This document shows positions 7,762 through 16,822 of a DNA stretch of 56,866 nt, piece after piece. The stretch is from DATKHF01 sp035510355 (GTDB lineage: Bacteria > Patescibacteriota > Saccharimonadia > Saccharimonadales > UBA4665). Numbering within the stretch: position 1 is the first letter of the stretch; every line of letters starts with the position of its first letter. The notes under the pieces were generated by a model. The model was not told the DNA's origin, searched no databases, and saw only the letters and a list, made by a program, of their open reading frames with translations. The position numbers were made by a program, and so were the translations under genes. The stretch lies in contig DATKHF010000003.1 of the NCBI GenBank assembly GCA_035510355.1, forward strand, positions 1 to 56,866, read 5' to 3'.

Positions 7762-9546
7762 TTAATCTTCCATAAAGCCACCGGACTGGTGAGCCCAAAG
7801 CTTAGCATAGGTGCCGTTTGCCTTAAGCAGTTTTTTGTGTGAGCCTTCTTCGACAATTTTACCGTCTTCCATCACGATGATCCTATCCATCTTTTGAATG
7901 GTACTGAGTCTGTGGGCGATAACGACAGCCGTACGGCCTTTCATTAGCTTCCATAAGGCATCTTGAATGAGCACTTCGCTTTCGCTATCAAGTGCTGAGG
8001 TTGCCTCGTCAAGCAATAGTATCGGTGCGTTCTTAAGTAAGGCTCGGGCAATTGCAATTCTCTGACGCTGACCACCACTTAATTTCACGCCACGTTCACC
8101 AACCAGTGTGTCGTAGCCTTGCGGTAGTTGTTCGATAAACTCGTGAGCATGCGCAATCTTCGCAGCTTTAATAGCGGCTGCATCGTCAGCGTCTAATTGA
8201 CCGTAGCGAATATTCTCCATGAGTGTACGGTGAAACATTATTGGTTCTTGCGGCACGTAGGCAATATGGCGACGCAGATCATCCTGTGTAACGTGTGCAA
8301 TGTTTTGGCCGTCGATCAAAATTTCACCACCATCAATGTCACTAAATCGTAGCAACAGGCGGGTAAAAGTTGTCTTACCAGACCCCGAATGACCAACCAG
8401 GCCAATTTTCTGTCCGGCTTTCACTTCCAAGTTTAGCTTATGAAATAGTGCCTCACCAGCACCTTCATGCGTAAAGTCGACATTGTCAAAACTAATGCTG
8501 CCGTCTTTGATGCGTGGTGTTTCAGGTTTCACAGGATCAACAATCTCAGGTTTAACTTGTAGGATCTCAACCATGTCGGCAGCATCACCAAAAGCACGGT
8601 TGTAGTTTCTAAGCGAATTATTACAAAATGTCCAAAACTGACCAACTAAACTACCGGTATATGAAAAGATCAAAAAGACAGTACCAATATTGGCATGAAA
8701 AATGGATACCCCTAGTATCGCCATAATAAGTGCCAAGACTAATATAATCCGGTTCATGAGACTGAAGTACAGCATTTGTTTTTGACTGGCGCGCATGACG
8801 TCTAGAACTGAGTCGTGTGTTGTATCGGTAACTTTAGAAAAACGATAACGCTCAAACGTACCACCAGCAAAACTCTTAATGGCCATAATGTTTGTAACAC
8901 TGTCAGCTAAATAGCCAGTTTGAATACTTTCATTCGCTGCTTGTTTGCTGGTTAGTTTACGGACTTTCCTGGTTACGAATATGCCACTAAACAAATAGAC
9001 TATGGAGAATAGTAACAGTAGTACTACAAACAAAGGTGCTCGTGGGAGCAGAATTACGACGGTAAATACGATGCCGGCAACCATCTGGATTACCTGGTAC
9101 ATAGTCGTATCTACAACGCGCACGTAGGCACTCATAATCTTGGTAGTTTGTGATACCAAAGAGCCACCAAACGTGTTGGCATGAAAGTTAGCACTTTGGC
9201 GCAACAAGTGATCATACACCTGCTGAGCAATGTTACGCTCCACGTTAGCTTCAAGCTTCCAGTTGAAAAGATCAGTAACGCGCCAGCTAATAGTACCGAT
9301 CAGCATCAGGATTGCGTAGACAACTATGCTGGTACCAAAATTAGACCATAAATGATGGGGCTGAAATTCGCCCTTGGATAGTTTATTTAACACGCCCGAC
9401 AACACCAGGACGCTTAAGTATTGTTCGGCTAAGATGCCAATGGGCATGACAATAAGAATGCCGAGGACATATTTCTTATAACGCCAGACGTGTTGCCAAT
9501 AAAAGGCTATGGTTTTTGAAGTTGTAGATTTCTTGGAAGATGACAT
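7762..9546 (-). CDS. ABC exporter, fused TMD-NBD (MsbA/MdlB-like)
   Basis: 594 aa from ATG 9546, which has GGAGG 8 nt upstream; the longer frame to 9570 lacks an RBS. A type IV ABC exporter half-transporter: an N-terminal six-helix domain (about 30-325) and a C-terminal nucleotide-binding domain with Walker A GHSGSGKT, Q-loop PQEP, signature LSGGQRQR, Walker B ILLLDEATSALD and switch histidine AHRLST. Works as a homodimer or with a partner half; a second similar exporter lies at 19146-20927. Exported substrate unknown (lipid, peptide or drug). It is transcribed away from trhO and ends 24 nt from the bL25 stop. Confidence 0.9.
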   Translation of the reverse strand: MSSSKKSTTSKTIAFYWQHVWRYKKYVLGILIVMPIGILAEQYLSVLVLSGVLNKLSKGEFQPHHLWSNFGTSIVVYAILMLIGTISWRVTDLFNWKLEANVERNIAQQVYDHLLRQSANFHANTFGGSLVSQTTKIMSAYVRVVDTTMYQVIQMVAGIVFTVVILLPRAPLFVVLLLLFSIVYLFSGIFVTRKVRKLTSKQAANESIQTGYLADSVTNIMAIKSFAGGTFERYRFSKVTDTTHDSVLDVMRASQKQMLYFSLMNRIILVLALIMAILGVSIFHANIGTVFLIFSYTGSLVGQFWTFCNNSLRNYNRAFGDAADMVEILQVKPEIVDPVKPETPRIKDGSISFDNVDFTHEGAGEALFHKLNLEVKAGQKIGLVGHSGSGKTTFTRLLLRFSDIDGGEILIDGQNIAHVTQDDLRRHIAYVPQEPIMFHRTLMENIRYGQLDADDAAAIKAAKIAHAHEFIEQLPQGYDTLVGERGVKLSGGQRQRIAIARALLKNAPILLLDEATSALDSESEVLIQDALWKLMKGRTAVVIAHRLSTIQKMDRIIVMEDGKIVEEGSHKKLLKANGTYAKLWAHQSGGFMED

Positions 9547-9812
9547 GAGCCGAGCCTCCTGCTCGCGCATTAAGTTTGTAAAGCTATGCTATAGATTTTA
9601 AAGGTTTTGATAATTTTTGGCGAAAGAGTCTTAAAGGTCGAGGCGAGATTATACTGCCGCGTGAGCGACGAAACTGCCCAGAGTGCCGATAAGAAATTGT
9701 AATGATGCCATTTTGTCGCCCTTTCCTTTAGATTAATAAAGCTGTCGTTTAGTTTAACATAGTAGTCAAATCTTCTGCAACATTTTGCAAGTTTTGGTAA
9801 ACTATGACACAG

Positions 9813-10688
9813 ATGCAGAAGATACTTTTATATTACAAATTTACTCCGCTTCAGGATCCTGAAGCGGTCAGGTTGTGGCAAAAATCACTTTGCGAAAAAC
9901 TCAATCTGAAGGGCCGGATACTACTCTCCGTTCACGGCATTAACGGAACAGTTGGCGGTGACACGAAAGACTTGAAAGCCTATACTACAGAAACCAAGAG
10001 TTATCCAGCGTTTAAAGGTATGGCCTTCAAGTGGAGTGACGGTGTTGGCGAAGATTTTCCAAAACTATCTGTAAAAGTTCGAGATGAAATTGTGACGTTT
10101 GGTGCAGTTGACGAGTTACAAGTTGATGAGCATGGTGTTGTTGGCGGCGGTAAGCATCTTAAGCCCAAACAAGTTCATGAACTTGTTAAGAAGCACGGTG
10201 ATGATGTTGTCTTTTTTGACGGTCGTAGTCAATATGAGGCAGCCGTCGGTAAATTTAAAAATGCTGTCGTTCCCGACATTCGTACTGCCAAAGAATTTAA
10301 GCGCGAATTGGATAGCGGCAAGTACGACGAGCTAAAAGATAAACCGGTTGTGACCTATTGTACTGGTGGTATTCGCTGCGAGATTTTAAGCTCACTCATG
10401 AAGAATCGTGGGTTCAAAGAGGTCTATCAAATCGACGGTGGTATCGTAAAATACGGCGAAACGTACTGTGATGAAGGGCTGTGGGAAGGCTCACTCTACG
10501 TTTTCGATAAACGTATGGGCACCAAGTTTTCCGATAAGGCTGTAGACATTGGCCAGTGCGTCCACTGCAGTTCTAAAACAAGCAATTACAACAACTGCGA
10601 CAACACAGCCTGTAACGAACTTATTATTGTCTGTGAGCACTGTACGCAAAAAACCTACTGCCCAAATTGCAGTAAAATTTACGCCTAA
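9813..10688 (+). CDS. trhO: tRNA uridine(34) hydroxylase, rhodanese-domain
   Basis: About 291 aa. TrhO (formerly UPF0176/YceA) makes 5-hydroxyuridine at tRNA position 34. Domains: an N-terminal alpha/beta UPF0176 module (HGINGTVGG), a central rhodanese domain with the active-site cysteine near residue 183 in YCTGGIRCE, and a C-terminal cysteine-rich zinc-ribbon region (CVHCSSK, CEHC, CPNC). Start: ATG 9813 is preferred over the in-frame ATG 9804, because a -10-like TAAACT directly abuts 9804 and would start the message at about 9810. Stand-alone gene. Confidence 0.9.
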   Translation: MQKILLYYKFTPLQDPEAVRLWQKSLCEKLNLKGRILLSVHGINGTVGGDTKDLKAYTTETKSYPAFKGMAFKWSDGVGEDFPKLSVKVRDEIVTFGAVDELQVDEHGVVGGGKHLKPKQVHELVKKHGDDVVFFDGRSQYEAAVGKFKNAVVPDIRTAKEFKRELDSGKYDELKDKPVVTYCTGGIRCEILSSLMKNRGFKEVYQIDGGIVKYGETYCDEGLWEGSLYVFDKRMGTKFSDKAVDIGQCVHCSSKTSNYNNCDNTACNELIIVCEHCTQKTYCPNCSKIYA

Positions 10689-10745
10689 CTATAGCGGGAG
10701 TTGACCGTAAGCGTTATAATAGAGCTATAACCAAATACAAAACAT

Positions 10746-11348
10746 ATGGCTATAAAATACGAACAAACATTCGAAGTCAATGCACTGGATGGGACACCAC
10801 CAGATACCTGGGTTGAGGCTATTGCAAGCTCTGCTGCAGATCAACTCACGGTCGGTGATATTTTAGAAGAGCACGCAATCGAGACGGAACGCGAAGCCCT
10901 TGTACAGGCAGCTCTAACGCTCAATGAGAAACGCAGACTTCACCAGCCTCGATATGATGCGGCCGCTTTTGAAGACAGACTGGGTAAGTTCCTAGCTAAA
11001 TCTCCAAAGAGGCCTACCGATATTTTCCTCACACCGCATATTACTGACATGATTCAAGATCCTGAATTAAAAGCTCGTTATTTGTATCGACAAATGGGTG
11101 GGGACCACTCAGAGGAAGGTAGACAGGATCAACAGCTTAGTGGTGGCTACTGGATTCCGACCGGCTCTAAAGAAGTTGAATGGGTGACTAATATGCGGTT
11201 TGAGCTAGCTGAGTACCCAGTTGCTGGGATAATAGACGAAGTATCGGATGAGCGAACAAGGATCTTACAAGCATCAGTAAGCGTTGTCATGGATCATGTT
11301 CAACAACGGCTTGCCACGGTCAACGAATACGTATCGTTGACTGCCTAG
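10746..11348 (+). CDS. Hypothetical protein, 200 aa
   Basis: Not recognised. Acidic, largely helical and probably cytoplasmic: no signal peptide or membrane segment. Visible landmarks are TWVEAIASSAADQLTVGD near the N-terminus, a region with LTPHITDMIQDPELKARYLYRQMGG (given in part), and a C-terminal half with GYWIP, EWVTNMRFELAEYP and an amphipathic terminal helix. A TATAAT at 10716-10721 and a second TATAAC are upstream; there is no Shine-Dalgarno. It sits between trhO and uvrC, all on the same strand, but each gene seems to have its own promoter. Confidence 0.65.
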   Translation: MAIKYEQTFEVNALDGTPPDTWVEAIASSAADQLTVGDILEEHAIETEREALVQAALTLNEKRRLHQPRYDAAAFEDRLGKFLAKSPKRPTDIFLTPHITDMIQDPELKARYLYRQMGGDHSEEGRQDQQLSGGYWIPTGSKEVEWVTNMRFELAEYPVAGIIDEVSDERTRILQASVSVVMDHVQQRLATVNEYVSLTA

Positions 11349-11431
11349 GCGAGTTCAGTAAACTTCGATTTGAATATACCAAAAACTTGTTTCGACAGGT
11401 AGAACTGTCGATAAAAAGTTATAATGAGAAC

Positions 11432-12922
11432 ATGAATACCAAACTGGAATTAAAGCTCAAAGACTTACCGACAAATCCAGGTGTATATTTTCACAAGGAC
11501 ATAAAAGCCGAGATTATTTATGTCGGCAAGGCCGCAAATTTGCGTAACCGCGTCAGGCAGTACTTCCAGAAATCTCGTGCTCGCGATGCAAAGACCGACT
11601 TATTGGTGTCAGAAATTGTTGATACTGACTGGATGGTCGTTGATAGTGAGATTGAAGCCTTGTTCCTAGAAGCCGAGATGATTCGACGGTATATGCCGCG
11701 CTACAACATCTTACTACGCGACGATAAAAGCATGGTTTACATCCGTATTGATTATGACAGTGATTTCCCAACTGTCGGCACTACGCGCCGGCCGCTCGAT
11801 GACGGTGCGCGCTACTTTGGTCCGTTTTTAAGTGGTATTAGTGTACGCCAAGCTCTAAAGCCACTTCGTCGAATTTTCCCGTTTGCGACGCGTCGGATTG
11901 CTGGTCAAAAACGAGCTACTCTTCACTATCATCTGGGTCTTGATCCGGGCCTTGAAGAAGGTAAGACAACTCTTGAAACATACCGATCGAACCTTCGTAA
12001 ATTAATAGCTGTTATTGAAGGCAAACGTAAAACCGTTGAAAAAGAACTAGAACGCGACATGCACCGCGCCGCAAAAGCTCAGGATTTCGAAATGGCTTCA
12101 AAACTTCGTAACCAGCTTTTGGCATTACAGAATCTCAGCCGCCAAGTCGTTTTCAGTGACAAAGAGTTCCTCGATATTAGCAAAGATCATGCCCTGACAG
12201 AGCTAGTAGACTTGCTTGAGCTTGAAAAGTTTCCTCGGCGTGTCGAGGGCTATGATATTAGCCATATGTCCGGTACGGATGTAGTCGCCAGTATGGTTGT
12301 CTTTTCTAATGGTGTTAGCGATAAAAGCGAATATCGTAAGTTCAAGACCAAGCAAAATAAGAATGATGATTTCTACAATATGAACGAAACTATTAAGCGT
12401 CGCTTGAGCGAGCGAAATATTAAAGCTTGGGGCAAACCAAATTTAGTCTTGATTGATGGCGGCAAAGGCCAGCTCGACGCCGCAATACGAGCTCGGGATG
12501 AGATGGATTGTACAAACATTCCATTTATTGGGCTTGCCAAACGGGAAGAGCAAATCGTGATTCAAAAGTCTAAATCAAATGTTCATTTGAACGAGCAGAC
12601 CCTCCATCGACTTGGTGGTTTTGCTAGTGAAAGCGATGATTTTAGCTTAGTTAACGTGCCTCATAACACTAATCTTGTGAAGTTACTCCAACGGATCCGC
12701 GACGAGAGTCACCGTTTTGCTGTCAGTTATCATTCAGTCTTAAAAGCTAAGCGTCAGACAGCCAGTGCACTTGATGATATACCTGGTATTGGTATCGCAA
12801 CTCGTAAAAAACTTATTAAAACCTTTGGCAGTAAACGAGCAGTTCTGGCTGCCAGCCAAGTGGAACTCGCGGCTGTTGTCGGTAGCAAGCGAGCCGAACA
12901 AATCAGTAAATATTCAGACTAA
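11432..12922 (+). CDS. uvrC: UvrABC excinuclease subunit C
   Basis: 496 aa, shorter than the usual ~600. UvrC makes both incisions in nucleotide excision repair. Domains: GIY-YIG nuclease (GVYFHKD...IIYVGKAANLRNRV), UVR motif (AAKAQDFEMASKLRNQLLAL) for UvrB binding, RNase H-like C-terminal nuclease (GYDISHMSG, LVLIDGGKGQL, RDESHRFAVSYH) and a terminal helix-hairpin-helix (DIPGIGIATRKKLIKTFGS). The shortening falls mainly between the GIY-YIG and UVR parts. Start at ATG 11432, six nt after a TATAAT (11420-11425), which suggests a leaderless message. Confidence 0.95.
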   Translation: MNTKLELKLKDLPTNPGVYFHKDIKAEIIYVGKAANLRNRVRQYFQKSRARDAKTDLLVSEIVDTDWMVVDSEIEALFLEAEMIRRYMPRYNILLRDDKSMVYIRIDYDSDFPTVGTTRRPLDDGARYFGPFLSGISVRQALKPLRRIFPFATRRIAGQKRATLHYHLGLDPGLEEGKTTLETYRSNLRKLIAVIEGKRKTVEKELERDMHRAAKAQDFEMASKLRNQLLALQNLSRQVVFSDKEFLDISKDHALTELVDLLELEKFPRRVEGYDISHMSGTDVVASMVVFSNGVSDKSEYRKFKTKQNKNDDFYNMNETIKRRLSERNIKAWGKPNLVLIDGGKGQLDAAIRARDEMDCTNIPFIGLAKREEQIVIQKSKSNVHLNEQTLHRLGGFASESDDFSLVNVPHNTNLVKLLQRIRDESHRFAVSYHSVLKAKRQTASALDDIPGIGIATRKKLIKTFGSKRAVLAASQVELAAVVGSKRAEQISKYSD

Positions 12923-12949
12923 ATTATTTGCTATACTAAGAATTCTGTA

Positions 12950-14185
12950 ATGAGCGGCATATTTACCTCCGATTTTTTCATACATAATCGACGACGACTG
13001 CGCGAGCAGGTTGCGGCTGATACACCAATCGTAATTACGGCCAATGGACTTCTACAGAAAGCCAGTGACGAAGCCTTTGCCTTCCATCAGGATAGATCGT
13101 TTTGGTATTTAACGGGTGTTGATGAGCCAGACATACTTTTAGTAATCGATAAAGATGAAGAATATCTGATCGTGCCAGGTCGTGAGTTCGTCCGTGAAAA
13201 ATTTGATGGAGCCGTAGACGTTAGTGGTCTTACTAGACGATCAGGAATCACAAAGATCCTGGACGAGAAAGGTGGTTGGGATCATCTCGGCGCCACACTT
13301 AAAGAAAACAAACATATTGGAACACTCATCGCCAGCCCCAAATATGTGGACTTCTGGGGCATGTATACGAACCCGGCCCGCGCTGAACTTATCAAAAAAT
13401 TAAAAATGATTAATTCTAAAATTAAACTACTCGATATCCGACTGTTAGTGGCGCGAATGCGGATGATCAAGCAGAAACCGGAATTAGAGGCTATCCAGCA
13501 GGCTATTGATATCACCAACCAAACACTTAATGCAGTAATAGAGCCGACACAACTTGCAAAATATACCAATGAATATCAAGTTGAAGCAGATATTACTCAC
13601 GGTTTTCGCTGGCGCGGGGCTAGCGGCCATGGTTTCTCGCCAATTGTTGCGAGCGGTAAGCGTGGTTGTACGCTTCATAGTGTCACAAATGATGGCGACC
13701 TCACAAAAGGTGATTTGATAACTATAGATGTTGGCGCGGAGGTTGATCATTATACGGCAGATATTACACGAACTGTCTCGTTCAATGGACAACCCTCGAA
13801 GCGTCAGCAAGCTGTTTACGAAGCAGTATTGGAGGCTCAAGAGTATGCTTTTTCACTACTCAAGCCCGGCGTACTCATTAAAGATTACGAAAAATTGATG
13901 GAAATATTTATCGGGAAACAACTTCGTGAGCTGAAGGTTATAAAAACTCTTAAGCGTGACGCTATCCGCAATTTCTTTCCACATGCCACATCCCATTTCC
14001 TCGGCCTTGATGCGCATGACGCGGGTGACTACGAACAACCACTTGCACCTGGTGTCGTGCTAGCTGTTGAGCCCGGCATTTACATCCCTGAAGAAAGTAT
14101 TGGTGTGCGCATTGAAGATAACGTAGTAATAACAAAAACAGGGAATAAAGTACTGAGCCGGGAACTGGCCAGAGCTTTGCTATAA
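12950..14185 (+). CDS. pepP: Xaa-Pro aminopeptidase (M24B metallopeptidase)
   Basis: 411 aa. Removes N-terminal residues preceding proline. The N-terminal creatinase-like domain (SDFFIHNRRRLRE, SFWYLTGVDEPD) resembles AMP_N, and the C-terminal pita-bread domain shows the five metal ligands: DVGAE, YTADITRTV, HATSHFLGLDAHD, VEPGIYIP and RIEDNVVIT. It follows uvrC by 27 nt, with TATACT (12932-12937, preceded by TG) 12 nt before the ATG. It probably serves peptide scavenging, which fits the peptide-binding protein nearby. Confidence 0.93.
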   Translation: MSGIFTSDFFIHNRRRLREQVAADTPIVITANGLLQKASDEAFAFHQDRSFWYLTGVDEPDILLVIDKDEEYLIVPGREFVREKFDGAVDVSGLTRRSGITKILDEKGGWDHLGATLKENKHIGTLIASPKYVDFWGMYTNPARAELIKKLKMINSKIKLLDIRLLVARMRMIKQKPELEAIQQAIDITNQTLNAVIEPTQLAKYTNEYQVEADITHGFRWRGASGHGFSPIVASGKRGCTLHSVTNDGDLTKGDLITIDVGAEVDHYTADITRTVSFNGQPSKRQQAVYEAVLEAQEYAFSLLKPGVLIKDYEKLMEIFIGKQLRELKVIKTLKRDAIRNFFPHATSHFLGLDAHDAGDYEQPLAPGVVLAVEPGIYIPEESIGVRIEDNVVITKTGNKVLSRELARALL

Positions 14186-14186
14186 T
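14178..14186 (+). promoter_or_regulatory. Extended -10 promoter embedded in the pepP stop codon
   Basis: TGCTATAAT covers the pepP TAA (14183-14185) and stands 7 nt before the ATG at 14194. Same arrangement as at 5878-5886 after uvrA. Confidence 0.5.
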
Positions 14187-14193
14187 AGTTGTT

Positions 14194-14568
14194 ATGCAAA
14201 AAATGTTGCAAAACCCGGCCTTCCGGTTTGTTCTCCGCTGGTTTGTTTGTAGTTTAGGTCTCTGGCTAGCTGCCGCTTTACTCGGTAGTCGACTCACATA
14301 TAACAATAGTTTGATTGTTATTATTATCTCAGGCTTACTACTAGCCATCATCAATATCGTCCTTAAGCCAATTGTTGTAATTCTCTCGTTGCCAGCAGTA
14401 CTCGTGACGCTTGGATTATTCATGATACTTATTAACGGACTGATGATATATATTGCTAGTAAGGTCTATACCCAACTACATGTTACAAATTTTTGGGCCG
14501 CTATACTTGCCGGCATGGTTATCGGACTGGTAAACTACTTAGTGACTACTATCGTAGAAGGCATATGA
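14194..14568 (+). CDS. YvlD-like (phage-holin superfamily IV) membrane protein
   Basis: 124 aa, four predicted transmembrane helices. The pattern LAIINIVLKPIVVILSLPAVLVTLG (only part quoted: NIVLKPIVVILSLP) is typical of the YvlD/DUF360 family, small bacterial membrane proteins of poorly known role. The -10 box sits in the pepP stop, so the message is predicted to be nearly leaderless. The stop overlaps the secG start (ATGA, 14565-14568), so the two are translationally coupled. Confidence 0.82.
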   Translation: MQKMLQNPAFRFVLRWFVCSLGLWLAAALLGSRLTYNNSLIVIIISGLLLAIINIVLKPIVVILSLPAVLVTLGLFMILINGLMIYIASKVYTQLHVTNFWAAILAGMVIGLVNYLVTTIVEGI

Positions 14569-14777
14569 GTATTTTTAATTACATCACTATTATTGCAATG
14601 TTACTGATGACGCTGCTCATTTTGGTGCAAACTCGTGGCGCCTCGCTTGGTGCGGGACTTGGTGGCAGCGGTGAAGTGAATATGACACGCCGTGGCAGCG
14701 ACAAAACCTTGTACCAAATGACAATTATTTTAGCTGTAATTTTTGCAGGATCGCTTGTTCTAGGGATCGTGAAATAA
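14565..14777 (+). CDS. secG: Preprotein translocase subunit SecG
   Basis: 70 aa. SecG is the small two-helix partner of SecYE in the Sec channel. Two membrane helices (about 6-23 and 50-68) flank the conserved LVQTRGASLGAGLGGSGE loop. It starts at the ATG that overlaps the upstream stop by 4 nt; the longer open frame from 14493 is inside the previous gene. The peptide-binding protein follows 13 nt later, so these three probably form one operon. Confidence 0.9.
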   Translation: MSIFNYITIIAMLLMTLLILVQTRGASLGAGLGGSGEVNMTRRGSDKTLYQMTIILAVIFAGSLVLGIVK

Positions 14778-14790
14778 GCGTCAGCACCGT

Positions 14791-16569
14791 ATGGTAGCTA
14801 AAACTCTCAAAATGCGGGTACGACGTCGGTTTCGCAAAGGACGACGTCAAGTCGAGGGATTGGGTCATCAAGCCGAAGACCATATTGATCAACATTTTGT
14901 AAAACGCTTAGCGCGACTTATTGAAGTGCGTCGGTTTGTAATTGTATGGGTATTGTTGCTGGTGTTACTCGGCGGCGTAGTTGTTGCTCAAACAGATGCA
15001 CTCAGTAGTTATTATCAAACAATCCAGCCTGTGCCAGGCGGCATTTATACTGAAGGAATACTCGGTGACTTTACGACCGCTAATCCTCTTTACGCTACTA
15101 GCCCCGTTGATAATTCTGTAGCTCATCTGGTTTTTGCTAGTTTATTAACCTATAACAATAACAATCAACTGGTAGGTGATTTGGCGAGCAGCTGGAGTGC
15201 TGATGCGACGGCTAAAGTCTATACGGTGAATTTAAAGCCAAACTTGACATGGCAAGACGGCCAACCACTGACGGCCGCCGACGTAGCGTTTACGTATCAC
15301 CTCATTCAAAACCCCAGCGCTCTGTCGCCTTTAAATGCCAGTTGGCAAGATATTAAGGTGACCGCTACAAATCGGCTGACAGTTACGTTTACGCTATCTA
15401 ATCCACTTGCCTCCTTTCCGGATTCCCTAACAAATGGTATTGTTCCAGAACATTTATTGGCCAATATACCAGTGGCCACACTTCGTTCCGCCAACTTTAA
15501 CATTGACCCAGTTGGGGCCGGACCGTTCTCATGGCAGTCATTGGCCGTCAATGGCAACACACCTCAAACACGGCAAGAACAGATCAATCTTATGCCCTTT
15601 GCTGCGTACAATGGTGGCCAGCCAAAACTAAGCCAAATTATTATCCGTGCATTCCATAATCAAGCACAATTAATCAGTAGTTTTAAAAGTGGCGACCTAA
15701 ACGGCGTGGCTGGCCTCGATAATGTTCCAGCTACGTTAGTTGACGATAAACATTTAAATCAATATAGCTTGCCCCTTACTGCCGCTAATATGGTATTTTT
15801 CAAAACTACTGCTGGTGTTTTAGGAGACGTAAACGTTCGTAAAGCCCTCGTCCAAGCTACAAACACTACTCAGATTATCCAAGACCTTGGCTATCCAGTA
15901 TCGCCGGTTCACGAGCCATTATTAAATGGGCAACTGGGCTTCAGCGCTCAATATGAACAACAGACTGGTGATCCTGTTGGCGCCGCTATGGCTTTACAGC
16001 AGGCTGGTTGGGTGCTTGGCAAGAGCGGTATTCGCTATAAGGGCGGACAACCACTAACCTTCACGTTGTACGCTCCAGACACGCAAGATAATAATTCCGT
16101 GACCAAGGACCTACAAACTCAGTGGCGTAGTATAGGTGTAAATATGCGAGTGGTCTTACAGGGTCCTATCGATATACAGAATACTATTGCCTTTCACGCC
16201 TATGATGCATTACTTTACGGAATATCGATTGGTACAGACCCAGATGTTTTTGCCTACTGGGACAGTTCACAAGCTAACCCAAGCTCACTAACGCACTCTA
16301 ACTTTTCAGAATATCAGAGTCCGGCGGCGGATGAAGGCCTCGAAGCTGGTCGAACGGTTAGTGATCCAGCGCTCAGGGCTATTAAATATCAATCGTTTTT
16401 ACAAGCATGGTACGATGATGCACCAGCTCTCGGTTTATACCAACCACGATTCTTGTACCTAACATACCAGCCAGTATATGGGCTGGACGAACACACCATT
16501 AACCAAGCAACGGACCGTTTTAATAATGTCCAAAATTGGGAAATTCGACAAGACAAAGTAACAGACTAA
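14791..16569 (+). CDS. Membrane-anchored oligopeptide-binding protein (SBP family 5)
   Basis: 592 aa. The N-terminus is a ~48-residue basic cytoplasmic segment, then one transmembrane helix (about 49-66), then an extracytoplasmic SBP_bac_5 (OppA/DppA) fold: AHLVFASLLTYN, LKPNLTWQDGQPLTAADVAFTY, FSEYQSPAADEGLEAGR. No lipobox is seen, so anchoring is by an uncleaved helix instead of a lipid. Captures peptides for ABC import, or could act as a chaperone-like binder; no permease genes are adjacent. Linked to secG and 55 nt upstream of tRNA-Leu. Confidence 0.9.
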   Translation: MVAKTLKMRVRRRFRKGRRQVEGLGHQAEDHIDQHFVKRLARLIEVRRFVIVWVLLLVLLGGVVVAQTDALSSYYQTIQPVPGGIYTEGILGDFTTANPLYATSPVDNSVAHLVFASLLTYNNNNQLVGDLASSWSADATAKVYTVNLKPNLTWQDGQPLTAADVAFTYHLIQNPSALSPLNASWQDIKVTATNRLTVTFTLSNPLASFPDSLTNGIVPEHLLANIPVATLRSANFNIDPVGAGPFSWQSLAVNGNTPQTRQEQINLMPFAAYNGGQPKLSQIIIRAFHNQAQLISSFKSGDLNGVAGLDNVPATLVDDKHLNQYSLPLTAANMVFFKTTAGVLGDVNVRKALVQATNTTQIIQDLGYPVSPVHEPLLNGQLGFSAQYEQQTGDPVGAAMALQQAGWVLGKSGIRYKGGQPLTFTLYAPDTQDNNSVTKDLQTQWRSIGVNMRVVLQGPIDIQNTIAFHAYDALLYGISIGTDPDVFAYWDSSQANPSSLTHSNFSEYQSPAADEGLEAGRTVSDPALRAIKYQSFLQAWYDDAPALGLYQPRFLYLTYQPVYGLDEHTINQATDRFNNVQNWEIRQDKVTD

Positions 16570-16624
16570 ACTTCTTGAGTTTTGGCTAAAAAACAGATAA
16601 GATTTATGAGATAAGTCTAGACGT

Positions 16625-16711
16625 GGGGATGTGGCGGAATTGGTAGACGCGCTAGCTTCAGGAGCTAGTGTCCGCAAGGACGTGGAGGTTCAAGTCCTCT
16701 TATCCCCACCA
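16625..16711 (+). tRNA. tRNA-Leu (anticodon CAG)
   Basis: 87 nt with encoded CCA. Acceptor GGGGATG pairs with TATCCCC; discriminator A. Anticodon stem CTAGC/GCTAG encloses loop TTCAGGA (CAG). A long variable arm (TGTCCGCAAGGACG) marks a class II tRNA, and the T arm is GGAGGTTCAAGTCCTCT. A possible promoter TTGGCT-17 nt-TATGAG lies at 16582-16610. Confidence 0.96.
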
Positions 16712-16737
16712 TTCACGAAATACTTTTATGAAGCAGA

Positions 16738-16814
16738 CGGGGTGTGGCGCAGTTGGCTAGCGCGCAGCGTTCGGGACGCTGAGGTCGGAGGTTCAAGTCC
16801 TCTCACCCCGACCA
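16738..16814 (+). tRNA. tRNA-Pro (anticodon CGG)
   Basis: 77 nt with encoded CCA. Acceptor CGGGGTG pairs with CACCCCG; anticodon stem CAGCG/CGCTG with loop TTCGGGA (CGG); T arm GGAGGTTCAAGTCCTCT. It lies 26 nt after tRNA-Leu, with which it is probably co-transcribed. Confidence 0.96.
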
Positions 16815-16822
16815 GACGATAA

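Noticed and set aside
9649..9711. Minus-strand 20-aa ORF (and a 13-codon plus-strand ORF at 9661)
   Set aside because: Too short to distinguish from chance, although the first has a GGAAAGGG-like SD.
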